The notes below the pieces were generated by a model, which worked only from the letters and a program-made list of their open reading frames with translations, made no database searches and was not told the DNA's origin. A DNA stretch of 64,000 bases from Clarireedia homoeocarpa (Eukaryota > Ascomycota > Leotiomycetes > Helotiales > Rutstroemiaceae), in NCBI GenBank assembly GCA_001465935.1, contig LNKV01000019.1, positions 248,001 to 312,000 of the forward strand, read 5' to 3'. Positions 12,221 through 25,100 of the stretch are shown here, in pieces. Made by a program: the position numbers and the translations under genes. Position 1 is the first letter of the stretch. Every line of letters starts with the position of its first letter.

Positions 12221-13236
12221 CTACTTGGTTCCACCAGCAGCCATTCTCTGGAAACATCCCTTATATGCGTCATGAATCTCCGGCACCTCATATCCATACT
12301 CCTTCAGCTTCTTAACCAACTTCGTAGTATCCAGCATACAATTACTGCGCCCGGCCTTGATGACCTTGGATTGCTCCTCAAGAGTAAAGTTCTTCCACGT
12401 GAAGGAGGGTCGGACGTATTCTTTGAAAAGAGACAATACTTCGTTGTGGGAAATGGCACCAGGGTTGGTGAAGTTGTAGATGCCGGTTTCTTGGTGCTCG
12501 GCCATAAGAATAGAGGCTGGCAGGAGATCGTGCAGGATGGTATTAGAGTTAGGGATGTCGACTACGCGGTCGTATTTGGCGATCTTGGTAACGAAATTAC
12601 GGGGGTGAAGGTCATCGCTGACGGGCATGCGGAGCCGGAGAATGAGAGTATTCTTATATGTTTTCATGACCTGCGAAGTTGTTAGCGTCTTGAATTGGTC
12701 GAGTGAATTCAATTGAACTAACCTCCTCAACGTGAGCCTTTGTCTCCGAGTAGAACGAACCATTAAAGTTGGCTGGGTCAGTCTCCAAAAATCCAGGTCC
12801 TCCAATTGGATGTTTATCATCATATGCGTAGATACATCCTGTCGCAAAGACAGTGATATGGATGTTTTTCAGATAGCAGCAATCGGTCAAGTTCAATGTT
12901 CCAATAACATTGCTTCGAATTGTCTCCTCCTTGTTATCCTCACACCAATCGACATTGGGGCGGCCAGTGCATCCCGCGCAATTGAGAACGTGTGTAGGCT
13001 TGTATTTCTCGAGCTCCGCAATAACGCCTTCGCGATTTTGCATGCGAACAGTGGTGGTGTAGACTTCTTTGCCTTGGCTTTCGAGGAGGGTCTTAAGATG
13101 GCCTGTAGAATAGATGAACGAGCGACTAGGTTAGCACGGTTCAACAGATCGATCTCCTTCCGTTGTGGGGTCAGCCTATACCTGCAACCCAACCTTCTCC
13201 TCCCCAGATCAAAAAGACGGGCTTTGGTGATGCCAT
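12221..13236 (-). CDS. UDP-4-keto-6-deoxyglucose 3,5-epimerase/4-reductase-like (NRS/ER)
   Basis: Extended short-chain dehydrogenase of the RmlD/NRS-ER type. In fungi and plants these convert UDP-4-keto-6-deoxyglucose to UDP-rhamnose with NADPH; Botrytis has a characterised enzyme of this kind (known as BcER). I read three exons: 13236-13182, 13102-12723 and 12670-12221. They sum to 885 nt (294 aa), with introns of 79 and 52 nt. The N-terminal dinucleotide motif is GGEGWVAG, completed across intron 1. The catalytic pair lies in YSETK. Other landmarks are NCAGCTGRPNVDWCE, FATGCIYAYD and the C-terminal GRSNCMLDT segment. There is no signal or membrane segment, so a cytosolic enzyme is expected. 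The partner 4,6-dehydratase is not in this window. The family call is firm; the exact sugar is inferred from the family. Confidence 0.85.
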
Positions 13237-14258
13237 TGTGAGTTTGTTTGTTGAGATTTTTGGCAGAGGTTTTGTTTTGGTGTTTTGCCTGTGAGGGAGA
13301 AAGGGGATGAAGAATGGAAGAATATGAAAGAACGGTGAGAGAGATATGAGATATTAATACGAAGGAGGGGTTCAAAGCTGATATATGCAAGGAGGGGAAA
13401 AAGCAAGGAGGTAACGAAAGCCGACCTAACAAATCTGAGATACGATACAACAAAAACAGGTAGCAAGGTAGTGAGAAAGTAAATATGGCGCTGCTTAAAG
13501 CAACGATAGGTTCACCTGCTTAGGTAGTGGTTAACGTAAACGCCAGTTACAAATGATGACTGAGAAACTGACAGGCCGAAGATGGCCAAAATCGAGAGCG
13601 ACACTGGCCGTACTTGTTATGCCTAGCTGGCGAAATCCCTTGTTTCCAATTGTGGTATGTATCAGATCTGAAGGAGTCGCCGCGTATGCTCTTGTCTTTT
13701 GATAGGCTATTCATAAAGAGTTCAGCTGCTTGGGTACAACAAGCAAGTATGTAGGAGAAATAAGTCAGCCGTGATGTGCACTAAAGCATATGTTGAGTCC
13801 CTACAGCAGATTTGATAGAACGGATAAAACCCTGCCCCTCAATAATGCGCGGGAATTGTCCATAAAGCGACCCGCCACTGCACCCATCCCCTGGTGCCTT
13901 GACCAAAAACGGTATCGTTTGATGCGGACTGGATAGCCTTTCTATGGTGGCTTGATTCAGGATCCGATATATTTAGGGCGGCGATGTTCCTTCAAAACAA
14001 TTCATAAGCTGCGAGATTCAGAATGTTATAAGGTGAATGAATAGTTCAGGAGGCAAGGCAAACCCTCATTTTCGCTAACATATGTTAATTACTATGGCAC
14101 AACAGACTTGATTCTTTAAATTGATTTACGATGGTCTCAAATTTTACACGTTACTACGGGTATCTTTTCTAACTCCTGCCATATGTATATGTAAGATCCT
14201 GCATCCAGAATGTCAAGCCACCAGCGGTCATCACAGGTTCTTAGATACCCAAAAATTC
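13237..14258. other. intergenic: epimerase promoter and 3' flank of telomere gene
   Basis: No gene recognised. The part next to 13236 is CT-rich on the minus strand and probably forms the 5' leader of the epimerase/reductase. Antisense ORFs across 12732-13466 are shadows of the gene and its leader. Confidence 0.5.
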
Positions 14259-17200
14259 CTATTTGGGCGAAGCATCATTAACGCTACTGCTAATTGGGCT
14301 TGTGCTGAAGCTACTCATAGGGGTGGTTTTGGAGAGCACTCCACTACACTTCTTGCGTGTTTTGGCAAGAAGTTTCCCAAGTGAAAAACTAGGAGGCAAC
14401 ATTGAACTCCTTGGAGTTCGGGTCCTCGATTTTTCCACCCTTGAAGGCTGAACTTGGTGTTTTAGAACTTCCTTCACATCCCTTTGGACATCCGGAGGGG
14501 CCTTGGGTCTGGGTCGCGAGGTAGGAGGTTGGGATATCGACCGGCCCAATGGTGTTTTTGATGGCCTCTCTGGATCGTGCATCGATGGTGTGGGGCTCGT
14601 TAGGTCGATTGCAGATTCCTCGCTAGCAAAGACTGGTGAAGACTCCATTCTCGATATAGGCCTGTCATCAACGGCTTTTGCATGGTTCGACTGTGAGCTT
14701 GCATTCAGAGGGTTACTTATGTTTGGTGTTTCACCACGTCCTTTCCAAGGCAAACTACGTCGTTTCTTCCTAAGGCTCGGTATATCAACACCTACTGGGT
14801 TTATTGCTGACCCCTCCTCATCCTTCCTAGAGCCCTGAGCAGCAACTTGACTATGTGTTTCGAAAAATCTTCGTGAAACAGCCTTTTTAGGTATTTCGAG
14901 ATCATCCGTTGTGCTTGCGTGAGTCGCAATCGTGGCAGTCTCGTCTAAGCTGGTCTGATGGTCGGTTCCCTCCTCCATTGTAACTAGTTCTTTGCTACTA
15001 TGAATAGGAGAAGGTCGCGGGGATGGTCGTGAGGTCATATTGTACTTTTGGCGCCATGTTTCAACCAAATTACAGTCCAGTGAACCATCTGCTAGGGCGC
15101 TTTCGAGCCTGCCTGCTGTGAGTATACGGCCGCTTGGTTTTGGATGGAAGTAATCCATATCAACTTCTCTCAACTTATTGTAAAACTCCATTCCCGTTAA
15201 ACGTTCGGCATTACCATGTCTTAGGTAATCTGAGTAGTCTTGGGCGTAACACCGAACAAAGTCATCCAATAGAGACTCATGGGGACGCCTACTTGCCCCA
15301 AGCCATTCAAGATAAACCAGAGCCTTGACGAATTGTTTCTCTGTCCCTTTGTAGTTTGGATAAGCCCGGTAGTACTCCATATACAGGGTTGACTGTATCC
15401 CCTCGGCTTGTGAGTTTGCATCTGGGTTTACGCCATCTGTAGCGACGGGCTCTGAAATTTGGGCCGTGGTGAGATCGAGGGAGACGACCTGATTATTTTC
15501 CAATCCAGGAGAATGTTCCCTTCGCTTATCAGAGGCACGACTATCAATAGATGTAGGAGATTTTTGGTGTTCGGCAACAACTGGTGATTTTGAGCACTCC
15601 TTGCTAGTCAATACATCTTCCGGATCTATGCTTGAGAGCCGCCGTAATATTTCTCGTCTGCTGGCCCTTACCATTTGGTCTCTGTCTATAATTTGCACAT
15701 CGTCCTGACTGAACCCAAGTGCCGCCAGATCCTTGACATTCCTTCGTTTTCTAGGCTGTTCCCCATTGTCGACTCGTTCTTTAGGAACGTTTGCGGCGCG
15801 GGGCGGGGTGCGAAGCTGTGGTTGTTGATTTGAGGTGGGTAATATGTCACCTTCTCCATCAAAATTAGGGATTGAACTAGGTGAAGGAGCCTGAAACACT
15901 AGCACAGACTGCTCAGTAATATTTGGCGTAGGTGACTTATTTAGTCGGCTACGAGATATCTGGATGCTGGAGCTAGTTTTATCAGTACTGCCCGCATCTT
16001 GTATTTTTTGCGCCATAGTCGAGGGAACTAAGGGTAGGGGCGTAGCACTCTCGTGGAAGTCTGCATTAGTAGACTGTGATGTTACGACAGTGTCTGCACG
16101 CTTCGACTCGTCTTCCATTGGACAGGGTTGTGAGTTGCTGTACGTCCCAGGTATGAAAGCCTCGGTGGACGGCTCTCTGTTGTTACGTTTCTTCTGACTA
16201 GGTGTCTTTTCCACTTGAATGAGCAGCTCGCTGTGGCTGACCCTTGTAGACAATTGCTGGGAAGAGATTTGGAGGCTTGTGCCATGGGTAGGGCTAGATC
16301 CATGAACCTTCTCACCAAGCGCATGGGGAATATCCAATTCCAAGTCTTCTTCGTCGGTCTGACTACTGAATAGGGGTCTATGGATAGCTTCTTTTGAACC
16401 TGCTGTTGCACGTAACCGCTTTGGCGTGGTGACGCTAGAGGCAGGTGACTCAACCATGCGCTTCCGAAAAGAGTCCGATTCCAATGGGTCGGTAATTATG
16501 CAATCTTTAGGCTTCGATTCGTTAGCGCTCGTTGGCATGGCATTGGTATGGCTTAATGGTGAACTAGGAAGTTGGTTATTAACTGGCGAAAGGGTTTCAG
16601 GTGTGGTAACTTGGTTCCTGGCTCTTGAGTTCACGGCCGGACTTGGTTGCGAATAGTCTGATTCAGCATCAGTGCTTTCGCTGTGGTCAATGTGGGCGGC
16701 ATCAGACTCCTGGGTAGATGCAGTATTCTGTGATGACCTTTGGCACGATCCACTATTATAATCTTGTCCGAGGTCCGCGGTGGTATCTTCAACTAATATC
16801 TTGCTTTGCAACGGATGACAACCTTTACCAAATGTAGAAGCAATGGAAGGCACATGCTGAGAGGCATTTTCCTCATTAGAAGCTTGATTGTCTGCGTGGT
16901 CATCTTCACTGTTATCTACAGACCCCTCTGTATGAGCATCGGAATCATTTTCTTGTCCACTTTCGTCACTGTTGGCCGAAACTTGAAGTGCGGCCTGCGA
17001 TTCATGAAACCTGATTTGATCTTGGAGCACTTTTTCGGGAATGCGAGCTTTATTTTGTGACACATCAAACCACGAATCCTCACAGTCCAAAAGCAATTTT
17101 TGGTCCTTTTCGATGAGATCATAGCACCGTGGAATGAATCTAGACGTTCTTTGGAATGTATAGATTTGTGCATGTTGATCTGTATGTCCATTCGTCACGG

Positions 17201-18265
17201 TACTGGGGTTGGCATCATTAGAGGTTCGTTTTTCGGTTCTAAGTTCTGTGTTTTCCCCGACGGGTGCCACTTGTGTCCTGCTCGTAGAATGAGCAGAAGA
17301 TGAAGTTGTACTCTTTTGACTTGACTTTGAAGACACTGGATCCACGCTCATTTGGGATTGTGTGTTAACATTTGATTCCTGTACACGGGATGACTGCGAG
17401 AGATGCATCTCTGTGGTCTCGGAAGGACCGGTCCTCTTATCGCATTGAACTTGTTGAAATGAGGTCAGAACCGATAAAACATCCTTTTTTTGTCTTCCTC
17501 GGTTGGCTATATTCCGTCCATTGCTCAATATCTCAATGTTTTGTTCTTGTAGCTGGTTAGGAATTTGTGTTGCAAAATTGAGAGAGTCTGAGGCAAAGGA
17601 AGCCTGGGGTTGGGATTTGGCCGTAAGCTGTGAATCCTTATCAAGCCCTATGCCATGCAGGAGCTTGCTGATCTGTGACAGAACTTCTTCAATAGACTGT
17701 TCATTTTCGATTAGACGAGATGATCGATCTTGTGCATGGCATCCTTTGCTTTTGAAACTCGTCACATGTAGACTGAGCCTTGCTGATCCCAATGTAGCAT
17801 CACATACCAGTATATGAAGTTAGTTTTGGACGAAATCTCTAAGATCGTGGCCTGCTTACTAGATAGCAGGCGCCAGTCAATGCAACAGTTCGACCGATAA
17901 GTCCCTCGGGATATTTGCATGCATTCTTCTTTGTAAAAGTGGTAACATGCGCAGCATCGAAATCTGCTCCAATCTTTGTAGCTCCGTCGGAAAGGTAAAG
18001 AACATGAGGTGGTTTACTTGATGGCTTTAGATGTGCTCTATCAGCATGCAAGCTTCATAAAAATAAAAAGGGATCAACTAACGCCAATAATTTGGACCAA
18101 GCCAGATCTGTCGAGCTTGATGCTAAACTTCTTTTCAGCATACCAGAAGTCTTCAAGTTCATCGCCGAGAACATCATCCACACTATTCAATGACTTGAGC
18201 CGTTGAAGACCATCGGATAGGGATCGCGCAACCTCTCGAACGAGCCATTCTCGCAGCACCGACAT
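14259..18265 (-). CDS. TPP1/Est3-type OB-fold telomere protein with long tail
   Basis: Likely shelterin-type subunit of the TPP1/Tpz1/Est3 family. I read three exons: 18265-18083, 18024-17860 and 17807-14259, together 3897 nt (1298 aa). The first ~145 residues look like the TPP1 OB fold: LREWLVREV at the start, LYLSDGATKIGADF, GRTVALTGACYLV, then ARLSLHVTSF. This matches the order of human TPP1, where a helix with a conserved W is followed by the beta strands. Intron 1 (58 nt) is GT-AG. Intron 2 (17859-17808) has donor GTAAGC and branch CTAAC but ends in CTG, not CAG, and only this junction keeps the frame. The remaining ~1150 residues are Ser/Gln/Glu-rich and disordered-looking. The exception is a compact patch about residues 920-1040 (EYYRAYPNYKGTEKQF, MEFYNKLREVDMDYF) that could bind a partner. 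The gene is divergent from FAB1. The OB-fold assignment is from memory of the family, hence moderate confidence. Confidence 0.72.
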
Positions 18266-19138
18266 CTTGATGTATTAGAGCCTCAATTCAAGATCGGGCG
18301 ACAATAGCACAGTTCTGGATGTCAAGCATGTCGAGATGTTAGCTTAATGAATATCGAATTGTTGAATGCTGCTCTTGGCACAATGTTAAAGCAGTTAGTT
18401 GTATGTCGAAAATGGGAGAATTGGATTAAATCCAAAGGAGAGAATAATTCACAGCTCTGCGATTCGGAAGACGCGTTCTGTCGCGCCTAGACTTAAAGTG
18501 CTCTGACCAAGTGGGGTCAAATATGCATGTGGCTATGCACGTGCATGTGTGGTATGTGGCTCGTACATCATCGGACTTAAAGTGCTCCGTCATAGAACCA
18601 GCTTGTTGATAAACCTTCTTGACAACCTTATCGGTACAACTACGAAGATCAAGTTACCTCCCGAGCCTACTCCGCAGTCTGTTCTCATACAGTCCCTATA
18701 CAAGCCAACACTCTATCGGTCCTTCCCAATACTCACGCGCCTTTACCATATAACCGCAGTACATACAGCGTGTACACAAGTAATGAAGTATCATGAGTCG
18801 ATAATTACCGCCACGGAGATGCTGCCACAACTTTTCAGTCAGTGAACGCACCCTTCCGAATAGCCCCAAGCCTGTCAACAAGCTCGCCTTACTGACTGCC
18901 CGCGTAAACCTCAAGACCAGCCTATCTTTTTCGTCCCATATCCAGATTTCTTGAGAAACTTGGATTCATGACATGACCAGGCATTCCATAAGCCGTTTGA
19001 GGCTGTCGTACCGTCTTCGTCTACAACATTCATCCAACTCCACCCACGGAAACATCAATCTGCTTCAGGTGGAATAATTTGTTCGAGATCGCATGCCCCA
19101 TAGGCTTCCGATCAAATATTACCAGATAACAGCGCACG
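18266..19138. promoter_or_regulatory. divergent intergenic region, TPP1-like / FAB1
   Basis: 873 bp between two divergent ATGs, so it must hold both promoters and 5' leaders. A short direct repeat, GACTTAAAGTGCTC, occurs near 18489-18502 and again near 18574-18587. No other element was recognised. Confidence 0.5.
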
Positions 19139-22100
19139 ATGTCGGCCAACAACTCTCCCAAGCCTTACAATGTGCAGCCTTCGCTCATCCCCCTTGGCAA
19201 CCGGTCTCGTCGAGGCTCGCTGGCATCCATTTCCGGAGGCACATCGATCAATAAAGACCAGCTAGCACAGGCTCTTGATAAGATACATAGCACGGCTTGT
19301 CAGTCGGAAACACTTACTACATTCAACGAGTTTGCCTCACCACCACCTTCTTCTTCGCATCCCGAGAGTAAAGGCATCGCGGGGGATATTATGCAGAATG
19401 GCTTGAGTGGTTTATACAGTCGGTTTCGGGGGGCCGTTTCGGCAGGGAAAGACAAAATTGGTTCTTCATCGAAGGGGGACAACGAGAGTGTAGATTCGAC
19501 ATCTATCAGGAGCCAAAAAGTAACTACCCCGACTTCGAAAAGCTCAACTGGTTTCACACGGGAGGATTCTGGCATTGCTGTATCTCCAATTTTGCGCTCA
19601 GCAGCCTCATCGCAGCTCCATTCACCAAGTGTATCTTTCACTATGGCAAACTCGTCTGAGGGTCAATCTCAAGCGTTGAGATCGTCCCAAAGTTCTTTTT
19701 CGACGCCCCCAGGCACTTCCAAACCACTCCCAGCAAGCAGACCCGCTATTAATCCGATGACTAAGGCGACGTCTTCATCTGCCGTTGTACCTACTGTGGC
19801 ACCTGTAAATGTAAACGCTTTCAAAGATGGTGATCGACCTCGCTTGGGAAGCTCAGATTTGACTCTTGAAAAGGCGAACAAGAAGAAAGGATCCGAGAAG
19901 CTAGACATTACATCTCCTGTAGACTATGCCCTTACTGGATCATCAGGGTTAGCTGATGCCACAGAAGGCCGACGCTTCCCTAGTAATCCCTTGGTGACAG
20001 ATAGCTCTCAAGGTTACGATTTCGAGCACTTGAAGGGAGCAAGTGCCGGTCGCATGTCCCTTGGCAATATCGAATCCCAAAAAGACGCTCAGGATGGTGA
20101 CACTAGTGTCGCTGTTAGGACTAAATCAATGAGCAATCCCAAGACTAACCCAAAAACTGCTTCATCTTCACTTTCTTCTCTGAAAGCATCTGATGCAAGA
20201 CCAATTTCATCCCCCCGACTCGTCATCCCAGACGGTGCGAGACGACCCCAAGCTGTTGAGCGCATAGCGCAAGCACATCTCCCAAACCATCAAGACTCTC
20301 GCACTTCTTCGACGGATCGCAGTACAGCTGAAGCTAGCCCTATTCATACGTCTGCTCACAATAATGTCCAGCATGACTCATTTGGTGTAGATGAAGGCCC
20401 TTCAAAGACCCGTCCACGGATTCCTGGCACAACTCCAAGTGGTGGAGGTGCTGAAGTTGTCAGTGCTCGACTTGAGCAAATGCGGAAGCAGGTTTTAAGT
20501 AAGGAATTCTGGATGGCTGATGATATCTGTAAAGAGTGTTTTCTCTGTGGTGATCCATTTACCGCATTCCGAAGAAAACATCATTGTCGTACTTGTGGAT
20601 GTATTTTTGATTCTAAATGCACATACACTGTTTCGGGACAGCGGTTTGGTGTTCAAGGCTCTTTACGAATGTGTAAAACCTGCCTCGATATCATCAATCG
20701 ACGACATGACAGCAGTGGGTCCGAAGATTCAGATGATGAAGCAGGTCTCCCGACATTTTTCCAATCACAACAAGCAAAGTTTGATTCCTCAACGTCAACT
20801 AGGCCAGATCAGATAGAAATCCCAAGTATGGAGCAGCTGAAGATGGGGGATGATGCTAGACCTTTAGCAACTCCAATGATGGCCATACCTGCTACACGCA
20901 GGATTGGTGAATCTACAAACAGGCGGTCTGCTGTCTTAGAGATAGATGCACCTCAGCTGAGCCGACCAAGCTCGTCGAGATCTCTCAAAGCTCTGTCTGC
21001 TGCCACGCGACCTGCATCTTCTAGTCACAAACGGCATCCATCTAAACACAACTTTCTTGGTCGATTTAAGAATGCCGCTGAAGATAGAGCCCCTTTCCAT
21101 CGGGGAGTGACCGATGACATGTTGAAAGGAGTTCGCTTGCCGGCTTTTCATGACGACAATATCATTGATCCAGATCTGGCACCGTACATGTCAGACGAAG
21201 GTTCCAGTGCGGATGAACAAATGAGCATTTTTGCCACACTGAATAGTACTAACATTCCAACATCCGCTTTTGAAAATGACAAAGCTGGTTTTGGATCGCT
21301 CCTGAATGCGACGAAAAGACACCGTGCTAGGACTGGCGAAAAGAGCGTTAGTGGGATTAGTTTTACAAGTCGTGGCTTAGAGGACTCTGGCGCAACAGTG
21401 GGAGCATTTACACGACCGAACCGTAAGAGGAATATTAGCGCAGCTAGTAACAGTCTTCATCATACGCGGCCTTCGCCGCGACAAACTAGACCACCAAGTG
21501 TGGCAAAGGGATTTGGAAACGTTAGCGAGGAAATTGCGAACTCGGAACATCTATCGGATTCACCTACTGCAATGAGCGGCCCTCTAAGGATGACTCGGAG
21601 CGCTTCAATGCATGATGCCAAAGCTCCCGCAGTCGAACTAAATAACGCAAGTCTGCATCACGTTCGCCGACTCCTTCATCAGTTGTTAGAAGATGCGAAC
21701 GTTCCAAACATAAGCTCCTGGGAGAAAGCTCTGATACCAATTCTTTTACAGTGCACCGATGACGTCAATCCTGATGTGCGGCGTGGAGATGATATAGACA
21801 TCCGCCATTATGTAAAGTTGAAGAAGATTCCCGGTGGAAGAACTGGAGACACATCCTACGTGTCAGGTGTTGTTTTCACCAAAAACCTTGCACTTAAAAG
21901 CATGCCTCGCAGCATATCGAATCCTCGCATCGTTATAGTATCATTTCCAATAGAATATCAGCGCCACCAATCATCTTTCATGAGTTTGGAGCCAGTAATA
22001 GCTCAAGAAAAAGAATTCCTAAGGAATATGGTCAACAGAATTGCGTCGTTGCGGCCTCAGCTTCTATTGGTTCAAAAGCATATATCTGGCCTTGCTTTGC

Positions 22101-25100
22101 AATATCTTGCCGAAGCAAACATTGCTGTCATCTATAATGTGAAGCCTTCAGTAATAGAAGCTGTATCAAGATGCGCACAAACGGAGGTAATATCGTCCAT
22201 AGACATGGTGGCTTTAAAACCAGTGCACATTGGCAAAAGCTCTGGCTTTGATGTAAAGACATACGTTCATAGCGACATACCCGGAAGGAAGAAAACTTAT
22301 GTCTACTTATCAGGTTGTCCCAAGGAGCTAGGTTGTACGATCGTGCTCCGCGGTGCCAGTATGCCTATACTCGCTAAAATGAAGCAAATCACCGAGTTCA
22401 TGGTGTATGTTGTCTATAATCTTAAACTCGAAACATGCTTAATGAGAGACGAGTTTGTTCTCATACCATCTGTGGCAGAAAGTGGACGACTCTCACCCGA
22501 GCAACATCAAACTCCTCATCCATCCCAACCAGCAGCATCAGATACAGTCTTGCCCCTAGAGGATACAGCCGTTGCTGCAAGCACCATGCTGGAAAGTGCT
22601 GTTGGGTCAGAAGCACACAATTCCACGCATGGAACCCCTGAGGACCAGGCAAATAAGAGCGTTTCCGTTGATAGACTTGATGGCGCCGATACAAATGTAG
22701 AAACTCAAGGTGCTTTTGTCGAGCCTAAAACACCTAAGATGATTTCTGCCCATGAATCACACGCTCATTCATCACAGGATGATCAAGTGCCTGAAGATGT
22801 GCCCATGCCAACTTTTTACAGTGACATGGTAGCCAAACATCAAACTAAAATTCTTTCCGCTTCACCGTTCGTCAAATTCTCGCAACCATACCTCCTAATG
22901 CGAGCTCGGGAACAGGAACGTCGGCTGGTTTATCTTAAACGACTTCGTGATCAGGACACGTTTGAAGAGCAGACTGACACGGATAAGTCTAAGCCCCAGA
23001 AGTTTCAACTCATAAAGCCAGAGATGGTTCATGAGAGCATTAAAAACGCTCCAAGGCAAATCATGGAGGTTCTACATGCGGTACACGATGCTGAGTATGA
23101 TAAAGCATTACACAATTACCAGACGCAAACACGCCAATGGGAAAACTATATCCAAGGCAATCTGAATCTTTTCGATCCTTACGCACACCAGAATATCACT
23201 GTACTATATACTGTTGTTTGCACAGAGACATCGATTCCGTGTGCGGGACCTGATCTTCTTACTCTTGCCTTCTATAGCGAACATGAAATATCAGCAGAAA
23301 TTGATCCTGATTGTACACTTGGTCAGTATGTGGAAGATCTTTGTTTGTCAATCAACACTATCTGCTCATTTAGTGGATGCGAGCGAAAAATGTCAGAGCA
23401 TCATAGAACCTATGTGCATGGGGAAGCTCGTATTACTGTCTTCGTCGAACAATCACCTTGTCGCATAAAAGGACTCCAAGACTCCATCTTAATGTGGAGT
23501 TACTGCAAGAAATGCCAAAAGGAAACGCAGGTCATGCCAATGTCTGAGAGCACTTGGAAATACTCGTTTGGAAAATACTTGGAGCTATCTTTCTGGAGTA
23601 GTGAATTACACCTCCGAGCAGGTATATGCCCTCATGATTTGCATCGGGATCACTTACGATATTTCGGTTTCCGCAACGTTGCAATCAGGATACATTATGA
23701 CCCGATTGACCTCCTTGAGATTGTAGTACCCCGAACAAGAATCACTTGGAAAGTTGATAACGATCTCAGACTCAAAAATGATCTTTTTACCAAGATAGAA
23801 GAGCGATGGAATCGTTTCATGGCATCTGTTATATCCAGAATCAAAGGGATTAATATCGATAGTGTAGCACCGGAAAAAGCTGAAGCTTGCAAAGTCGAGA
23901 TTGAGCGTCTGACAAAGCGTGCACACGAAGAGCGCGCTGCGCTATTGAGGAAATTACAAGAAAAATACATGGAGTCAAAATACTACGAAATCGTGCCCCT
24001 GAATAGAGCATTGAGAGCCATGCAAGAAAAAGTTGCTGGGTGGGACGATGCTTTCGCCGACTTCGACGGGAACTTTTTCCCCTCAGAAAAAGACATTAGA
24101 AGGCTCGCGGCGATTCAGCTCAAAAGGATGTTCATGGACCGCGATGAATCCTCTACTTCGTTGGTTTCGATAGAAACAAATGACGCACAATCTGATGTTG
24201 ATGAAAAGAACAATGAGCCAACGCCACCGCAGGTAACACCAGAGGATACTATCCTTGTTGATGACGCTCAAGGTACTTCACCACTCGCTCCCCAAGACGA
24301 GTCCATTTCAGAAAATGTTGAAGCAGAAAATAATGATACTTTGATAATATCACCTTCCGATCAATCCATTCCATTACAAAATCTGGAAGGCTTTGAGCAC
24401 CTTGATCTAGCAGTCCAAGAGACAATGGAGTCAAAGGCATTAGAAATGGAAGTCCTCACGGAATCCCCCGAGTGCGAAAGTCCAAGTCCTCTCGATGTAG
24501 AGACTTCCCCAAACGACCCTAGCCTAACCTCCAGTCCAACTTTGGGCGAGAAAGTCGAAAGACTACGGAAGGCAAACCAATCTTCTGGCGAGCAAAGCCA
24601 GGTTCCTCCAGAGCCCTCAGGAATCCCAAGGCCATCTGAGCGTGGAGTTTTGCGCCGCAGTGGTACATCTCCTCCAATAAACCGTACACAGTCCCAACCT
24701 GCTGTCCCGTTACGTCGGCTGCAGCCCATGGCGAATAAGTCGTACATGAGGCAGGGTGAGGCTCGCAATTCAAATGAGACTTTACCTCCAAGTCCTGAGA
24801 CCCTCAGATCATCTACTACAGAGACTCTAAAAGCCACTGACAAGAGACTTTCTGAAAGACTAGGCCTGGGATCTCTGAAGCAGCATCGAAAGAGCAGCCA
24901 TTCGTTGATTCCGAGATCTGTACAAACGACAAAGCGCAAGGATTCCAAAGTCACCACATTAGCAAAGCATTTTGAGCAACTTAGCAGGGAATTCGAGAAA
25001 GAACGTTTACGAGATCGGAAGCAACGTGCAGCAAATGTGACACAGTCTAGAGCCTTTCCGAAGGCATCGTCGAAACCAATTGTAGAAGTTTATAAAGACG

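Noticed and set aside
12732..13466. Overlapping plus- and minus-strand ORFs over the epimerase gene and leader
   Set aside because: Shadows of the three-exon minus-strand gene and its CT-rich leader.
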